From positions 1 to 36,069 of the forward strand of contig CACGKI010000014.1 of NCBI GenBank assembly GCA_902573565.1: 36,069 bases of DNA. Direction: 5' to 3'. The notes below the pieces were generated by a model, which did not search any database, was not told where the DNA came from, and worked only from the letters and a program-made list of their open reading frames with translations. How positions within the stretch are numbered: the first letter of the stretch is position 1; each line of letters begins with the position of its first letter. The position numbers were made by a program, and so were the translations under genes. This document shows positions 1 to 7,724 of this stretch, one piece after another. This DNA is from an uncultured Prochlorococcus sp. Lineage in GTDB: Bacteria; Cyanobacteriota; Cyanobacteriia; PCC-6307; Cyanobiaceae.

Positions 1-584
1 TAGAAAAAAGAAAAATCAAGGTTCTTTTGAATTCCACAGTTAAAGAAGTCTCAGAAACTAAGATTAGTATTTCTAGTGAGATTGGAATAACTTCCTTGGA
101 TAAAGATATTGTTATTTGGACTGCAGGTGTAAAACCTAATTGCTCTTACTTAGAAACTGATCAAATAACAAAAAAATTAGGACGAATTTTAGTTAATAAA
201 AATTTTCAAATAGAACAATATAAAAACTGTTTTGCTATAGGCGATATTTCAGTTATTGAAGGAATGGAGGATTTACCCATAACTGCCCAGGTCGCTATGC
301 AGGAAGGAAATCATCTGGCTAATAATTTAGAACTTTTAATTCAAGGCAAGGAACCTTTACCCTTTGAATTTAAAGATAATGGTGAAATGATTAGCTTAGG
401 AATAGGCGAAGCTTCAATTTCTGGGCTTGGGGTTACTTTATCTGGGAAATTGGCTTTTGAGGCAAGAAGACTTATATATGCTTCCAAGTTGCCTGATATT
501 ACTGAAAGTTTAAAATCTGCATCTTCATGGATATTCCAAAAAAAATCTATTTTTAATTTTAAAAAGTTTCCTAAAAAAAGATAA
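1..584 (+). CDS. ndbB: Type II NADH dehydrogenase (NDH-2), C-terminal part
   Basis: The gene runs in from outside the window: the frame is open from base 3, so an internal TTG at 27 should not be taken as the start. Visible are the segment DIVIWTAGVKPN, typical of the second dinucleotide-binding region of NDH-2-like flavoproteins, then CFAIGDIS, where the Asp contacts FAD, and a following TAQVAMQEG helix. The family oxidises NAD(P)H and reduces quinone at the membrane surface without pumping protons. The C-terminus is basic and ends in a Lys-rich tail. It lies 59 bases upstream of the ion-transport block on the same strand, so co-transcription is possible but not shown. The family is secure; the exact paralogue and the symbol are not. 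Confidence 0.8.
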   Translation, partial: EKRKIKVLLNSTVKEVSETKISISSEIGITSLDKDIVIWTAGVKPNCSYLETDQITKKLGRILVNKNFQIEQYKNCFAIGDISVIEGMEDLPITAQVAMQEGNHLANNLELLIQGKEPLPFEFKDNGEMISLGIGEASISGLGVTLSGKLAFEARRLIYASKLPDITESLKSASSWIFQKKSIFNFKKFPKKR

Positions 585-643
585 TTTTAATTAAACTTTT
601 TTGAAATATTGTTTTTGGGTATATTGAGTTAAATAAGTTTCTT

Positions 644-2452
644 ATGAATTTAATTGCAGTAGTTAGTAATAATTTTGATTCGTTGATAACGGTAGTTGTT
701 TTAATAATGTCAATAATTTTGTTTATTAAAAATACTATTGCGCCAGAATTGACTGGTTTGTTATGTGTTGGAATATTTATAGCTACAGGGGTTCTTTCTC
801 CTGAAAAAGCTTTAGCTGGATTTGGTAGCCCATCCTTAATTACTCTTATGGGTTTGTTTGCAGTTTCTTCTGCATTATTTAAAAGTGGTGCTTTAGACAG
901 AGTAAGAGAATTGATTTCTTCTGAAAGTATTAGAACCCCAAGGAAATTAATTTCTTTAATAGCTTTTTTGATTGCTCCAATATCTGGAATTGTACCTAAT
1001 ACGCCAGTAGTAGCATCTTTGTTACCCTTAATTGAAGGTTGGTGCGAGCGGAGAAATATATCACCATCAAAAGTTTTATTACCTCTTTCTTTTGCTACTT
1101 TACTAGGTGGAACCCTGACATTATTGGGGAGCTCAGTAAATCTTCTTGTAAGTGATATTAGTCAACAATTAGGTTATGGAGCTTTGGAATTATTTAGTTT
1201 GACGTCAATCGGAATTCCGGTATGGCTTATAGGTACAACCTATATGATTCTTGTTTCTGACGTGCTTTTGCCTGATAGAGGAAGAGATAAGGAATTTATT
1301 AAAAATGGTGATATGAATATATACTTTACTGAAGTTACTATTCCCTCTAATTCAGAATTAGTTGGACAATCTGTAAGAAATAGTAGATTGCAAAGACGAT
1401 TTGACGTTGATGTCCTGGAATTGCAACGAAATGGAAAAGTTATTCTTCCTCCTTTGGCTGATAGAAAGATTGAACCGGAAGATAGATTAATAATCCGCGT
1501 TACAAGGGCAGACTTATTCAGGCTTCAGCAGGAACATACCATTTTGTTAGGCGAAAACAAAACGACTTTTGATGGAGCAAATGTTTTCTCAGATGATGAA
1601 GGTACTAAGACCTTTGAAGCCTTGTTACCAGCTGGCTCAACTCTAGCAGGTGCAAGTTTGAGAGAATTAAGATTTAGGCAGCGTCATAATGCAACAGTTT
1701 TGGCACTAAGAAGAGGACAACAAACTGTTCAGGAGAGACTAGGTCAAGCTGTTTTAAGGGCTGGAGATGTTTTATTATTGCAGGCACCGTTAGATTCAAT
1801 AAGAGGTTTGCAAGCTAGTAATGATTTGCTTATTTTAGATCAATTCGAAGATGATTTACCTTTCTTGATAAAAAAACCCATATCGATTGGAATTGCTATA
1901 GGAATGGTGGTTTTGCCTTCGGTTTCCAATATTCCATTAGTAGGTTCTGTTCTTTTAGCAGTCATAGCCATGGTTGCTTGTGGATGTTTAAGACCTGCAG
2001 AGATACAAAAATCAATTAGGTTAGATGTGATTTTATTGTTGGGATCCTTATCATGCTTTAGTGTAGCTATGCAGGTAACAGGATTAGCAGATTTAATTGC
2101 AGTCAATCTAAATTTTGCCCTTAATGGAATGCCTCTTTATTTTGCACTAGTCGTAATTTTTGTGTCGACAGTTATTCTTACACAATTTATAAGTAATGCT
2201 GCTTCAGTTGCTTTGATTTTGCCTGTTGCAATTGAATTCTCAAATGTTTTAGAAATTTCACCAAGCGCTTTAATAATGCTTGTTTTATTCGGTGCAAGTC
2301 AATCTTTTTTAACTCCAATGGGTTATCAAACAAATTTAATGGTTTATGGTCCTGGAAGATATAGATTTTTTGATATCGCAAAATACGGTGCTGGATTAAC
2401 ACTTATAATGTCATTTACTGTGCCAGCATTGATAATTTTAAATTACGGGTAA
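644..2452 (+). CDS. DASS/SLC13-family sodium-anion transporter with two RCK-C domains
   Basis: This 602-residue inner-membrane protein begins with hydrophobic helices (about residues 12-210), has a soluble insert (about 225-400), then a second helical half. The insert contains two tandem TrkA-C (RCK-C) type modules, at about 230-297 and 323-395, each with the hydrophobic ending seen in ligand-binding RCK-C domains (LIIRVTR and VLLLQAP). Such carriers (CitT/SLC13 type) move sulfate or di- and tricarboxylates with sodium. SSVNLLVSD and TNLMVYGPG fit the paired substrate/sodium-binding hairpin loops of the family. The ATG at 644 follows no clear Shine-Dalgarno site. It is four bases from the KtrB-like gene, so it probably shares the potassium operon. 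The substrate cannot be read from the sequence. Confidence 0.87.
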   Translation: MNLIAVVSNNFDSLITVVVLIMSIILFIKNTIAPELTGLLCVGIFIATGVLSPEKALAGFGSPSLITLMGLFAVSSALFKSGALDRVRELISSESIRTPRKLISLIAFLIAPISGIVPNTPVVASLLPLIEGWCERRNISPSKVLLPLSFATLLGGTLTLLGSSVNLLVSDISQQLGYGALELFSLTSIGIPVWLIGTTYMILVSDVLLPDRGRDKEFIKNGDMNIYFTEVTIPSNSELVGQSVRNSRLQRRFDVDVLELQRNGKVILPPLADRKIEPEDRLIIRVTRADLFRLQQEHTILLGENKTTFDGANVFSDDEGTKTFEALLPAGSTLAGASLRELRFRQRHNATVLALRRGQQTVQERLGQAVLRAGDVLLLQAPLDSIRGLQASNDLLILDQFEDDLPFLIKKPISIGIAIGMVVLPSVSNIPLVGSVLLAVIAMVACGCLRPAEIQKSIRLDVILLLGSLSCFSVAMQVTGLADLIAVNLNFALNGMPLYFALVVIFVSTVILTQFISNAASVALILPVAIEFSNVLEISPSALIMLVLFGASQSFLTPMGYQTNLMVYGPGRYRFFDIAKYGAGLTLIMSFTVPALIILNYG

Positions 2453-2456
2453 TATC

Positions 2457-3860
2457 GTGAAATTAACAAGTAAGGTTTATAAGTTAAAAGATGCTTACAA
2501 AAAGCTATCTGTACCTCAATTTACTATTGTTACAGGCTTGTTTATTATTTGTCTTGGAACTTTAATTTTGAGTTCTCCATTATGTTCATCTTCAAAGGTT
2601 GGTTTGTGGGAAGCATTTTTTACATCAACTTCTGCTATAACCGTAACTGGCTTAACCATAATAGATATTGGTTCTGATTTAAACTTCTTTGGCCAAGTTT
2701 TCCTGGCTTTTATGCTTTTATCAGGTGGTCTAGGATTAATGGCCATTACAACATTTTTACAAGGATTTGTTGTAAAGGGGACAAAGCTAAGAACTAGATT
2801 GGACAAAGGAAAGACTTTAGATGAATTTGGAGTTGGAGGAATTGGTCGAACATTTCAAAGCATTGCTATTACGGCGATTAGTATTATATCTTTGGGAGCA
2901 ATTGTCTTATATTCTTTTGGATTTGTAGAAATTCAAAATAATTGGGAAAGACTATGGTCCTCGATTTTTCACAGTATTTCTGCATATAACAATGCAGGAT
3001 TTTCGTTAATGTCAAATAGTCTTCAAGACTATAGAACAAATTATTTGGTTAACAGTGTTTTTATTTTTCTCATTGTTATGGGTGGATTGGGTTGGCGGGT
3101 TATAGATGATATTTGGAGTCATAAAAAAAATCTTTCTTATAAGAAATTAAGCCTTCATTCCAGACTAGTTCTTAGGACAAGTTTGTCTCTAATATTGTTC
3201 GGATCATTAGGATTTTTTATCACTGAATCATTGCTAAATAGTCAATTTTTTAATGATTTAAATTTATTCGAAAGGTTATTTTCATCTATTTTCGAAACAG
3301 TTAGCGCAAGAACTGCAGGCTTTACAAATTATCCAATTTCTTTGAACTCTATATCAGATACGGGCCTCTTGTTATTAATGACACTGATGTTTATTGGAGC
3401 AAGTACTGGAGGTACTGGAGGAGGTATAAAAACAACTACATTTATTGCTTTAATGGCTGCAACTAGATCAACTTTAAGAGGTCAGAAAGATGTAATTATT
3501 AGCAATAGATTAATTTCAGATAAAGTTATTCTTAAGGCAGTTGGAATCACAGTAGGCTCTTTGCTTTTTGTTCTTTTAATGGCAATGTTGCTTAGTACAA
3601 CTAATACTTTTGTTGAAAAAGAATCTTTCACATTCTTGGAAATTCTTTTTACTTGCATATCTGCATTTGCAACAGTTGGTTTTGATATTGGTTTAACTGC
3701 AAAACTAAATCATTTTGGCCAATTTATTCTTATTGTCGGTATGTTTGTAGGCAGACTTGGGATCCTTTTGCTTTTAAGTGCACTTTGGCAGTCTCTTTAT
3801 AAGAGTAGAATAGATAGACAAAAGAGAATTGGCTATCCTAGGGCTGATCTCTATGTTTAG
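2457..3860 (+). CDS. ktrB: Potassium uptake channel subunit, TrkH/KtrB family
   Basis: The 467-residue membrane protein shows the four pore-loop repeats of the TrkH/KtrB/HKT superfamily. The filter segments with their conserved Gly are TVTGL, NNAGF, RTAGF and ATVGF, in that order. Its size fits KtrB/TrkG. It forms the potassium-conducting path in the plasma membrane and needs a cytosolic RCK subunit, supplied by the next gene. Translation starts at GTG 2457, four bases after the stop of the DASS gene, which suggests translational coupling. In related genomes such genes are often named trkG. Whether transport is sodium-coupled cannot be decided from sequence. Confidence 0.92.
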   Translation: MKLTSKVYKLKDAYKKLSVPQFTIVTGLFIICLGTLILSSPLCSSSKVGLWEAFFTSTSAITVTGLTIIDIGSDLNFFGQVFLAFMLLSGGLGLMAITTFLQGFVVKGTKLRTRLDKGKTLDEFGVGGIGRTFQSIAITAISIISLGAIVLYSFGFVEIQNNWERLWSSIFHSISAYNNAGFSLMSNSLQDYRTNYLVNSVFIFLIVMGGLGWRVIDDIWSHKKNLSYKKLSLHSRLVLRTSLSLILFGSLGFFITESLLNSQFFNDLNLFERLFSSIFETVSARTAGFTNYPISLNSISDTGLLLLMTLMFIGASTGGTGGGIKTTTFIALMAATRSTLRGQKDVIISNRLISDKVILKAVGITVGSLLFVLLMAMLLSTTNTFVEKESFTFLEILFTCISAFATVGFDIGLTAKLNHFGQFILIVGMFVGRLGILLLLSALWQSLYKSRIDRQKRIGYPRADLYV

Positions 3861-3878
3861 AATTGACTGATTTTAATT

Positions 3879-4583
3879 ATGGCTGATTGGTGGCAGTGGT
3901 CTCAAAAGAGAGAAAAAGAAGCACTAACTTTTGCAGTTGTCGGCGTTGGAAGGTTTGGAACCGCAGTTTGTAGAGAACTTATTAGTAATGGTGCAGATGT
4001 TTTGGCTGCAGATTATTCGGAAAAAGCTATTGATGATTTAAGGCAATTAGAACCTTCGATAGAAGCGAGAGTTGTAGATTGTACTGATGAAGAGTCTATG
4101 AAGGAATCGGGAATACTTGAAATGAATACTGTTGTAGTGGGTATTAGTGAACCTATTGAAGCAAGTATAACTACAACTCTTATTGCTAAGGATAGTGAAG
4201 GTAGCAAAGTGAAAAGAGTAATAGCAAGAGCTACCAGTGACTTGCACGAAAAAATGTTAAAAAGAGTAGGTGCAGATAAAGTTGTTTTCCCATCCAGGAT
4301 GCAAGGAGAAAGATTAGGTTTAGAATTAGTAAGACCAAACCTAATCGAAAGATTAGAACTAGATAATCAAACTGGTATAGATGAAATAACTGTTCCAGAG
4401 GAATTTATTGGAAGATCTTTAAGAGATTTAAACTTGAGGAAAAATTATTTAGTAAATGTTCTCGCTGCAGGATCTGCTGAAGAGTTAACAGTTAATCCTC
4501 CAGCAAAATATATTTTGGAAAGAGGCAATATTTTGGTAGTCATGGGTAAAACTGTAGATTTACAGAAATTACCTCAAAATTAA
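3879..4583 (+). CDS. ktrA: Potassium uptake regulatory RCK protein, KtrA/TrkA family
   Basis: The protein has 234 residues, the size of single-RCK KtrA rather than the two-domain E. coli TrkA. The N-terminal Rossmann domain carries VGVGRFGTAV (GxGxxG) with an acidic end of strand two (AADYS), the pattern for nucleotide binding. The C-terminal third is a TrkA-C domain (about 150-230). Proteins of this kind form a ring under KtrB and gate it through bound nucleotides. It starts 18 bases after the KtrB gene and closes the transport operon; the next gene is on the other strand. Confidence 0.92.
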   Translation: MADWWQWSQKREKEALTFAVVGVGRFGTAVCRELISNGADVLAADYSEKAIDDLRQLEPSIEARVVDCTDEESMKESGILEMNTVVVGISEPIEASITTTLIAKDSEGSKVKRVIARATSDLHEKMLKRVGADKVVFPSRMQGERLGLELVRPNLIERLELDNQTGIDEITVPEEFIGRSLRDLNLRKNYLVNVLAAGSAEELTVNPPAKYILERGNILVVMGKTVDLQKLPQN

Positions 4584-4588
4584 TTATT

Positions 4589-4891
4589 TTAATCAGATTT
4601 TTTGTAGTATCTAATCCTTTGAGGAGCTCTTTTTAATCTTCTGACGCTTTGCTTTTCAAGTTCATCTCTAAATTTATCAGTATTTAAATTATTTTCTGAA
4701 ACAGGAGATTTACTTTCTTTTTCGAAATATTTTTTTATCCCTTCTTGTATTAATACTTTTGCCATATTACTAACTGTCCTAGATTCGTTACTAGCTAAAA
4801 TAGTAAGTTGCTCGCATATTAATTCTGGAAGAACTACTTGAATTCTAGGAGATTTAGGCTTCCCATTAGTTGAGTTTTGCCGGGTAGCCAT
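4589..4891 (-). CDS. Ribbon-helix-helix (CopG-like) DNA-binding protein
   Basis: The 100-residue protein has a disordered basic N-terminus, then SPRIQVVLPELICEQL (a beta strand passing into a helix) and NESRTVSNMAKVLIQEGIKK (turn and second helix), the MetJ/Arc/CopG fold. The C-terminal half is charged and ends in a basic stretch RRLKRAPQRIRYYKK. It is likely a small dimeric repressor. It converges on the KtrA-like gene with five bases between the two stops and diverges from the hypothetical gene at 5009. A palindrome in the 117-base gap upstream is a natural operator candidate (separate entry). Its targets are unknown; antitoxin-like use is possible, but no toxin gene sits beside it. Confidence 0.7.
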   Translation of the reverse strand: MATRQNSTNGKPKSPRIQVVLPELICEQLTILASNESRTVSNMAKVLIQEGIKKYFEKESKSPVSENNLNTDKFRDELEKQSVRRLKRAPQRIRYYKKSD

Positions 4892-4921
4892 GAGTCAAAG
4901 TTGATAACTGTTACTTATTAG

Positions 4922-4958
4922 TATACACAGTTAGTCAAGGATACTATCTTTGTGTATA
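4922..4958. promoter_or_regulatory. Inverted repeat in the RHH/hypothetical divergent gap (putative operator)
   Basis: Arms TATACACA (4922-4929) and TGTGTATA (4951-4958) match perfectly in inverse order across a 21-base spacer. The similarity continues imperfectly outward through ATTAG-like bases. The element lies 31 bases upstream of the RHH start and 50 bases upstream of the ATG at 5009, so it could control both genes. Ribbon-helix-helix proteins commonly bind such split palindromes and repress themselves; binding here is inferred. Confidence 0.45.
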
Positions 4959-5008
4959 TTATTAGTAAGGAAATTTATGTCCGTATCAATTAATTGTTTT
5001 ATTGTCCC

Positions 5009-5347
5009 ATGAAAAATTCAAGAAAAATTGATTCTCCTAAAAGGTCGATAATTGATAAACCGAAAAAAAGATTAGTCAATTCTGATCTTTACGATAATGA
5101 AAATAGTGACGTTTTGGTATCAGCTGTAATTAGTCCATATTTGTTAACTCATCTTCACCATATTCTTCAGCAGTCTGAGTATTATGCCCAAAAAGATGGT
5201 AGAAAATCTCACGCAGCTAACTTTGCGAAACTAAGAAAAGTTTTATGTTTAGATGCAAGAAGTATGGCAGATGCCTCTGCAAAAGAGATAAAAGATGTCG
5301 ATAATGATTTATCTATTAATAAATATAATGAACAAAATGTAGCTTGA
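5009..5347 (+). CDS. Conserved hypothetical protein of marine picocyanobacteria type
   Basis: This encodes 112 residues from ATG 5009. An in-frame TTG at 4994 would add only five residues and is less likely. The first 35 residues are basic and polar, probably disordered. The core, about residues 38-95, is helical, with the segments VSAVISPYLLTHLHHILQQS and RKSHAANFAKLRKVLCLDAR. There is no signal peptide or membrane segment. I do not recognise a characterised family. It diverges from the RHH gene across the palindrome and lies 34 bases upstream of the Nif11-like gene, with which it may be co-transcribed. Confidence 0.65.
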   Translation: MKNSRKIDSPKRSIIDKPKKRLVNSDLYDNENSDVLVSAVISPYLLTHLHHILQQSEYYAQKDGRKSHAANFAKLRKVLCLDARSMADASAKEIKDVDNDLSINKYNEQNVA

Positions 5348-5381
5348 AGTAATAATCTATTAATAAATAGATTTTAAAAAC

Positions 5382-5612
5382 ATGTCCAGTAATGCTGAAA
5401 AGCTCTATAAGGTAATAGCAAACGATTCCAAAAAGAAACAAAGTCTGTTTATGACAGCCTTAACTAATCCCAAAAAAGCCTTAGATAAAATATGCGATAT
5501 TGGCAATGAGTTAAATATTTCTGTGACTAAAGAAGAGGTTATTGAATATTTGAGTACTATTGATGATGAAGCAACTAAAATGTGGTTAGTCAAGGCTCGA
5601 GGAGGTCTTTAG
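5382..5612 (+). CDS. Nif11-like small protein ending in a double glycine
   Basis: The 76-residue protein resembles the Nif11/N11P leader domain: helix AEKLYKVIANDSKKKQSLF, then a segment resembling the family's 'eAlalAkelGi.vt.eEl' pattern (ALDKICDIGNELNISVTKEEV), ending in MWLVKARGGL and a stop. In Nif11-type leaders of ribosomal peptides such as prochlorosins, a GG near this point separates leader from core. Here only one residue follows, and no Cys-rich core can be read beyond the TAG. It may therefore be a stand-alone Nif11 protein. No LanM or protease gene is in view. Its last 23 bases overlap the small reverse-strand gene 5590-5766. The family assignment is by eye. Confidence 0.6.
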   Translation: MSSNAEKLYKVIANDSKKKQSLFMTALTNPKKALDKICDIGNELNISVTKEEVIEYLSTIDDEATKMWLVKARGGL

Positions 5613-5766
5613 GAAAAGGTTTCGAATAATTATTATTTGAATTAGGAATAGGTTTTATTCTTTTGTTGTAGCCGCCTCCACCAGCCAAAGTCCAAAAAAA
5701 CCAATAACTTGGAATTGCAAGACCTGCAGCTATGAAAATCACTACAATTTGTTCTATTCTTTTCAT
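5590..5766 (-). CDS. Small single-pass membrane protein, hypothetical
   Basis: The 58-residue frame starts at an ATG at 5766 and ends with TGA at 5590. It opens MKRIEQ and then has one strongly hydrophobic segment (about residues 7-29, aromatic-rich, including SYWFFWTLA). A Gly run follows at about 29-32, and then a polar tail rich in Pro, Asn and Lys. This layout, a basic start, one membrane span and a soluble tail, is typical of real small membrane proteins and unlikely for a random frame in AT-rich DNA. It converges with the Nif11-like gene and overlaps its end by 23 bases. The function is unknown. Confidence 0.55.
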   Translation of the reverse strand: MKRIEQIVVIFIAAGLAIPSYWFFWTLAGGGGYNKRIKPIPNSNNNYSKPFPKDLLEP

Positions 5767-5838
5767 GATTTAATTTTATTCCACAAAATATTTTTTAGTA
5801 AATAAGCCACAGATTTTGTAAATTCTATTTTTAAAAAA

Positions 5839-7464
5839 GTGATTAGATTCGAAGGTGTAAGCAAAATTTATTCTACAGATATTGTTTTAAAAAATATTAG
5901 CTGGGAGATTAAGAAAGGAGAAAAAGTTGGCTTAGTTGGTTCTAATGGTGCAGGTAAATCAACCCAATTTAAGATTTTAATTGGAGAGGAAGAGCAAACA
6001 AGTGGAACGATCTTCAAAGAAGGAAATCCTAAAATTGCCCATTTAAAGCAAGAGTTTGATTGTAATTTGAATTTTTCAGTGAGACAGGAATTAGAAAGTT
6101 CTTTTAAAGATATACAAATTGTTGCTATTAAACTTTTAGAAATTGAGAATAAAATGAAATCGTTGGATATAAAAAAAAATTCCGATGAACTTGAAATATG
6201 TGTAGATCAACTCGCAAAATATCAAGCAAAATTTGAAGCTTTAGGTGGTTATAAAATGCAATCTGATGTAGAAAAAATATTACCAAAATTAGGCTTTTCT
6301 ATAGAAGATGCTGATAAATTAGTTGGCAATTTCTCAGGGGGTTGGCAGATGAAAGTTGCACTTGGAAAAATAATCTTACAAAAACCTGATTTACTTTTAC
6401 TGGATGAACCAACCAATCATTTAGATTTAGAAACTATTTTTTGGCTGGAAGAATATTTGTCATCGCTTAAAATTGCAGTTATGATAATTAGCCATGATAG
6501 ATATTTCTTAGATAAATTATGTAAAAAAATAATTTTTGTAGATAGAGGAACATCTGAAACATATAATGGGAACTATTCTTTTTTTGTTGAACAGAAATCT
6601 TTGAATGAAGAATCACAAAATAAGGCATATCAATTACAACAAAAAGAAATTGAGTTACAGAAGAGGTATATAGATAGATTTAGAGCTAGTGCAACTAGAA
6701 GTTCTCAAGCAAAGAGTAGAGAAAAACAATTAAAAAAGATTTCTAAAATTGAGGCTCCCATAGCAAAATCAAAAAGTCCTGTTTTTAATTTTCCAGAGTG
6801 CCCTCGCTCAGGAAAATTAGTTCTAAATATCAAAAATTTGTCTCATAGTTTCGAGGATAAAATTCTTTTTTTAGATATTAATTTAAAGATTTCTTCTGGG
6901 GAGAAAATAGCAATATTGGGACCTAATGGATGCGGCAAATCTACATTGCTTAAAATTATTATGAAAAGAATATCTCCTGAAATTGGAGAAATTAATCTTG
7001 GTAAACATAATATAATTATTAGCTATTATGAACAGAATCAAGCTGAAGCACTTTCACTTGACGAAAGGGTTATTGATTTAATATGTAATAAGTCTCCAGA
7101 ATGGTCCCAAAAAAAAGTTAGAACATTTTTAGGGGGTTTTGGCTTTCAAAATGAAACTGTTTTTAAATATATTAAACAACTAAGTGGGGGAGAAAAGGCA
7201 AGATTAGCATTGGCGCTCATGATTATTAATCCTAGTAATTTCCTTCTTTTGGACGAACCAACTAATCATTTGGATCTGCAATCTAAGGAAAACTTAGAGT
7301 TAGCAATTAATAATTATAAAGGTTCATTATTAATCATTTCTCATGATCGGTATTTTATTTCAAAGGTGGCAAATAGGATTATTGAAATTAAAGATTCAAA
7401 GTTATTTTCATATGATGGTAATTACGAATATTTTTTAGAAAAAACTCAAAGCCAAAAAATTTGA
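5839..7464 (+). CDS. ABC-F family ATPase (Uup/EttA-like)
   Basis: The 541-residue soluble protein has two ABC cassettes in one chain and no membrane part. Cassette one has Walker A SNGAGKST (about 38-45), signature FSGGW and Walker B LLLLDEPTNHLD. Cassette two has GPNGCGKST, LSGGEK and FLLLDEPTNHLD. Between them is a charged helical linker with RASATRSSQAKSREKQLKKI, the ABC-F interdomain element. Members of this family bind the ribosomal E site and relieve stalled translation, or confer resistance; they are not transporters. The start is GTG 5839, as no upstream ATG is in frame. The subfamily is not settled from sequence alone. Confidence 0.9.
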   Translation: MIRFEGVSKIYSTDIVLKNISWEIKKGEKVGLVGSNGAGKSTQFKILIGEEEQTSGTIFKEGNPKIAHLKQEFDCNLNFSVRQELESSFKDIQIVAIKLLEIENKMKSLDIKKNSDELEICVDQLAKYQAKFEALGGYKMQSDVEKILPKLGFSIEDADKLVGNFSGGWQMKVALGKIILQKPDLLLLDEPTNHLDLETIFWLEEYLSSLKIAVMIISHDRYFLDKLCKKIIFVDRGTSETYNGNYSFFVEQKSLNEESQNKAYQLQQKEIELQKRYIDRFRASATRSSQAKSREKQLKKISKIEAPIAKSKSPVFNFPECPRSGKLVLNIKNLSHSFEDKILFLDINLKISSGEKIAILGPNGCGKSTLLKIIMKRISPEIGEINLGKHNIIISYYEQNQAEALSLDERVIDLICNKSPEWSQKKVRTFLGGFGFQNETVFKYIKQLSGGEKARLALALMIINPSNFLLLDEPTNHLDLQSKENLELAINNYKGSLLIISHDRYFISKVANRIIEIKDSKLFSYDGNYEYFLEKTQSQKI

Positions 7465-7490
7465 CTATTTTTAATAAAATTTACAATTGG

Positions 7491-7522
7491 CTAAGTAAGA
7501 TCACTCATTTATCTTTACTTAG
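7491..7522 (+). terminator. Hairpin after the ABC-F gene (possible terminator)
   Basis: CTAAGTAAGA (7491-7500) pairs with TCTTTACTTAG (7512-7522) with one bulged base and an 11-base loop, 26 bases after the ABC-F stop. Only a short, interrupted T stretch follows, so it may be a weak terminator or a 3' stabilising hairpin. Confidence 0.4.
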
Positions 7523-7575
7523 TTTACCTTCCTTGATTAATCTTAAAAAAATAAAAATAGGTTTTAATAATTTAA

Positions 7576-7719
7576 ATGAAAAATTACGATTTCCAAGAAA
7601 AACATTTTCAAATTTCTGATCCTATAGAAAGTTATTTTGAATGCATTACGTCGTGTGATATTAGGGATGGTAGATGTATTTCTAGATGTGTGGAAATACT
7701 TAAACGGCATGAAAATTAA
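7576..7719 (+). CDS. Twin CX3C microprotein
   Basis: This small gene encodes 47 residues from ATG 7576 to TAA 7719. The second half carries four Cys in a regular array, CITSC then six residues then CISRC (C-x3-C-x6-C-x3-C). The N-terminal half is polar with aromatic residues (YDFQEKHFQIS) and has no signal sequence. The i/i+4 spacing would place each Cys pair on one face of a helix, so a helical hairpin held by two disulfides, or a metal or Fe-S site, is plausible. I do not know a characterised family. It sits alone between the ABC-F gene and the convergent DegQ-type gene, five bases from the latter's stop. Confidence 0.6.
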   Translation: MKNYDFQEKHFQISDPIESYFECITSCDIRDGRCISRCVEILKRHEN

Positions 7720-7724
7720 ATTTT

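Noticed and set aside
5594..5640. Possible prochlorosin-type core after the GG of the Nif11-like gene
   Set aside because: Reading through the TAG or in the two shifted frames gives no Cys/Ser/Thr-rich core before the next stop.
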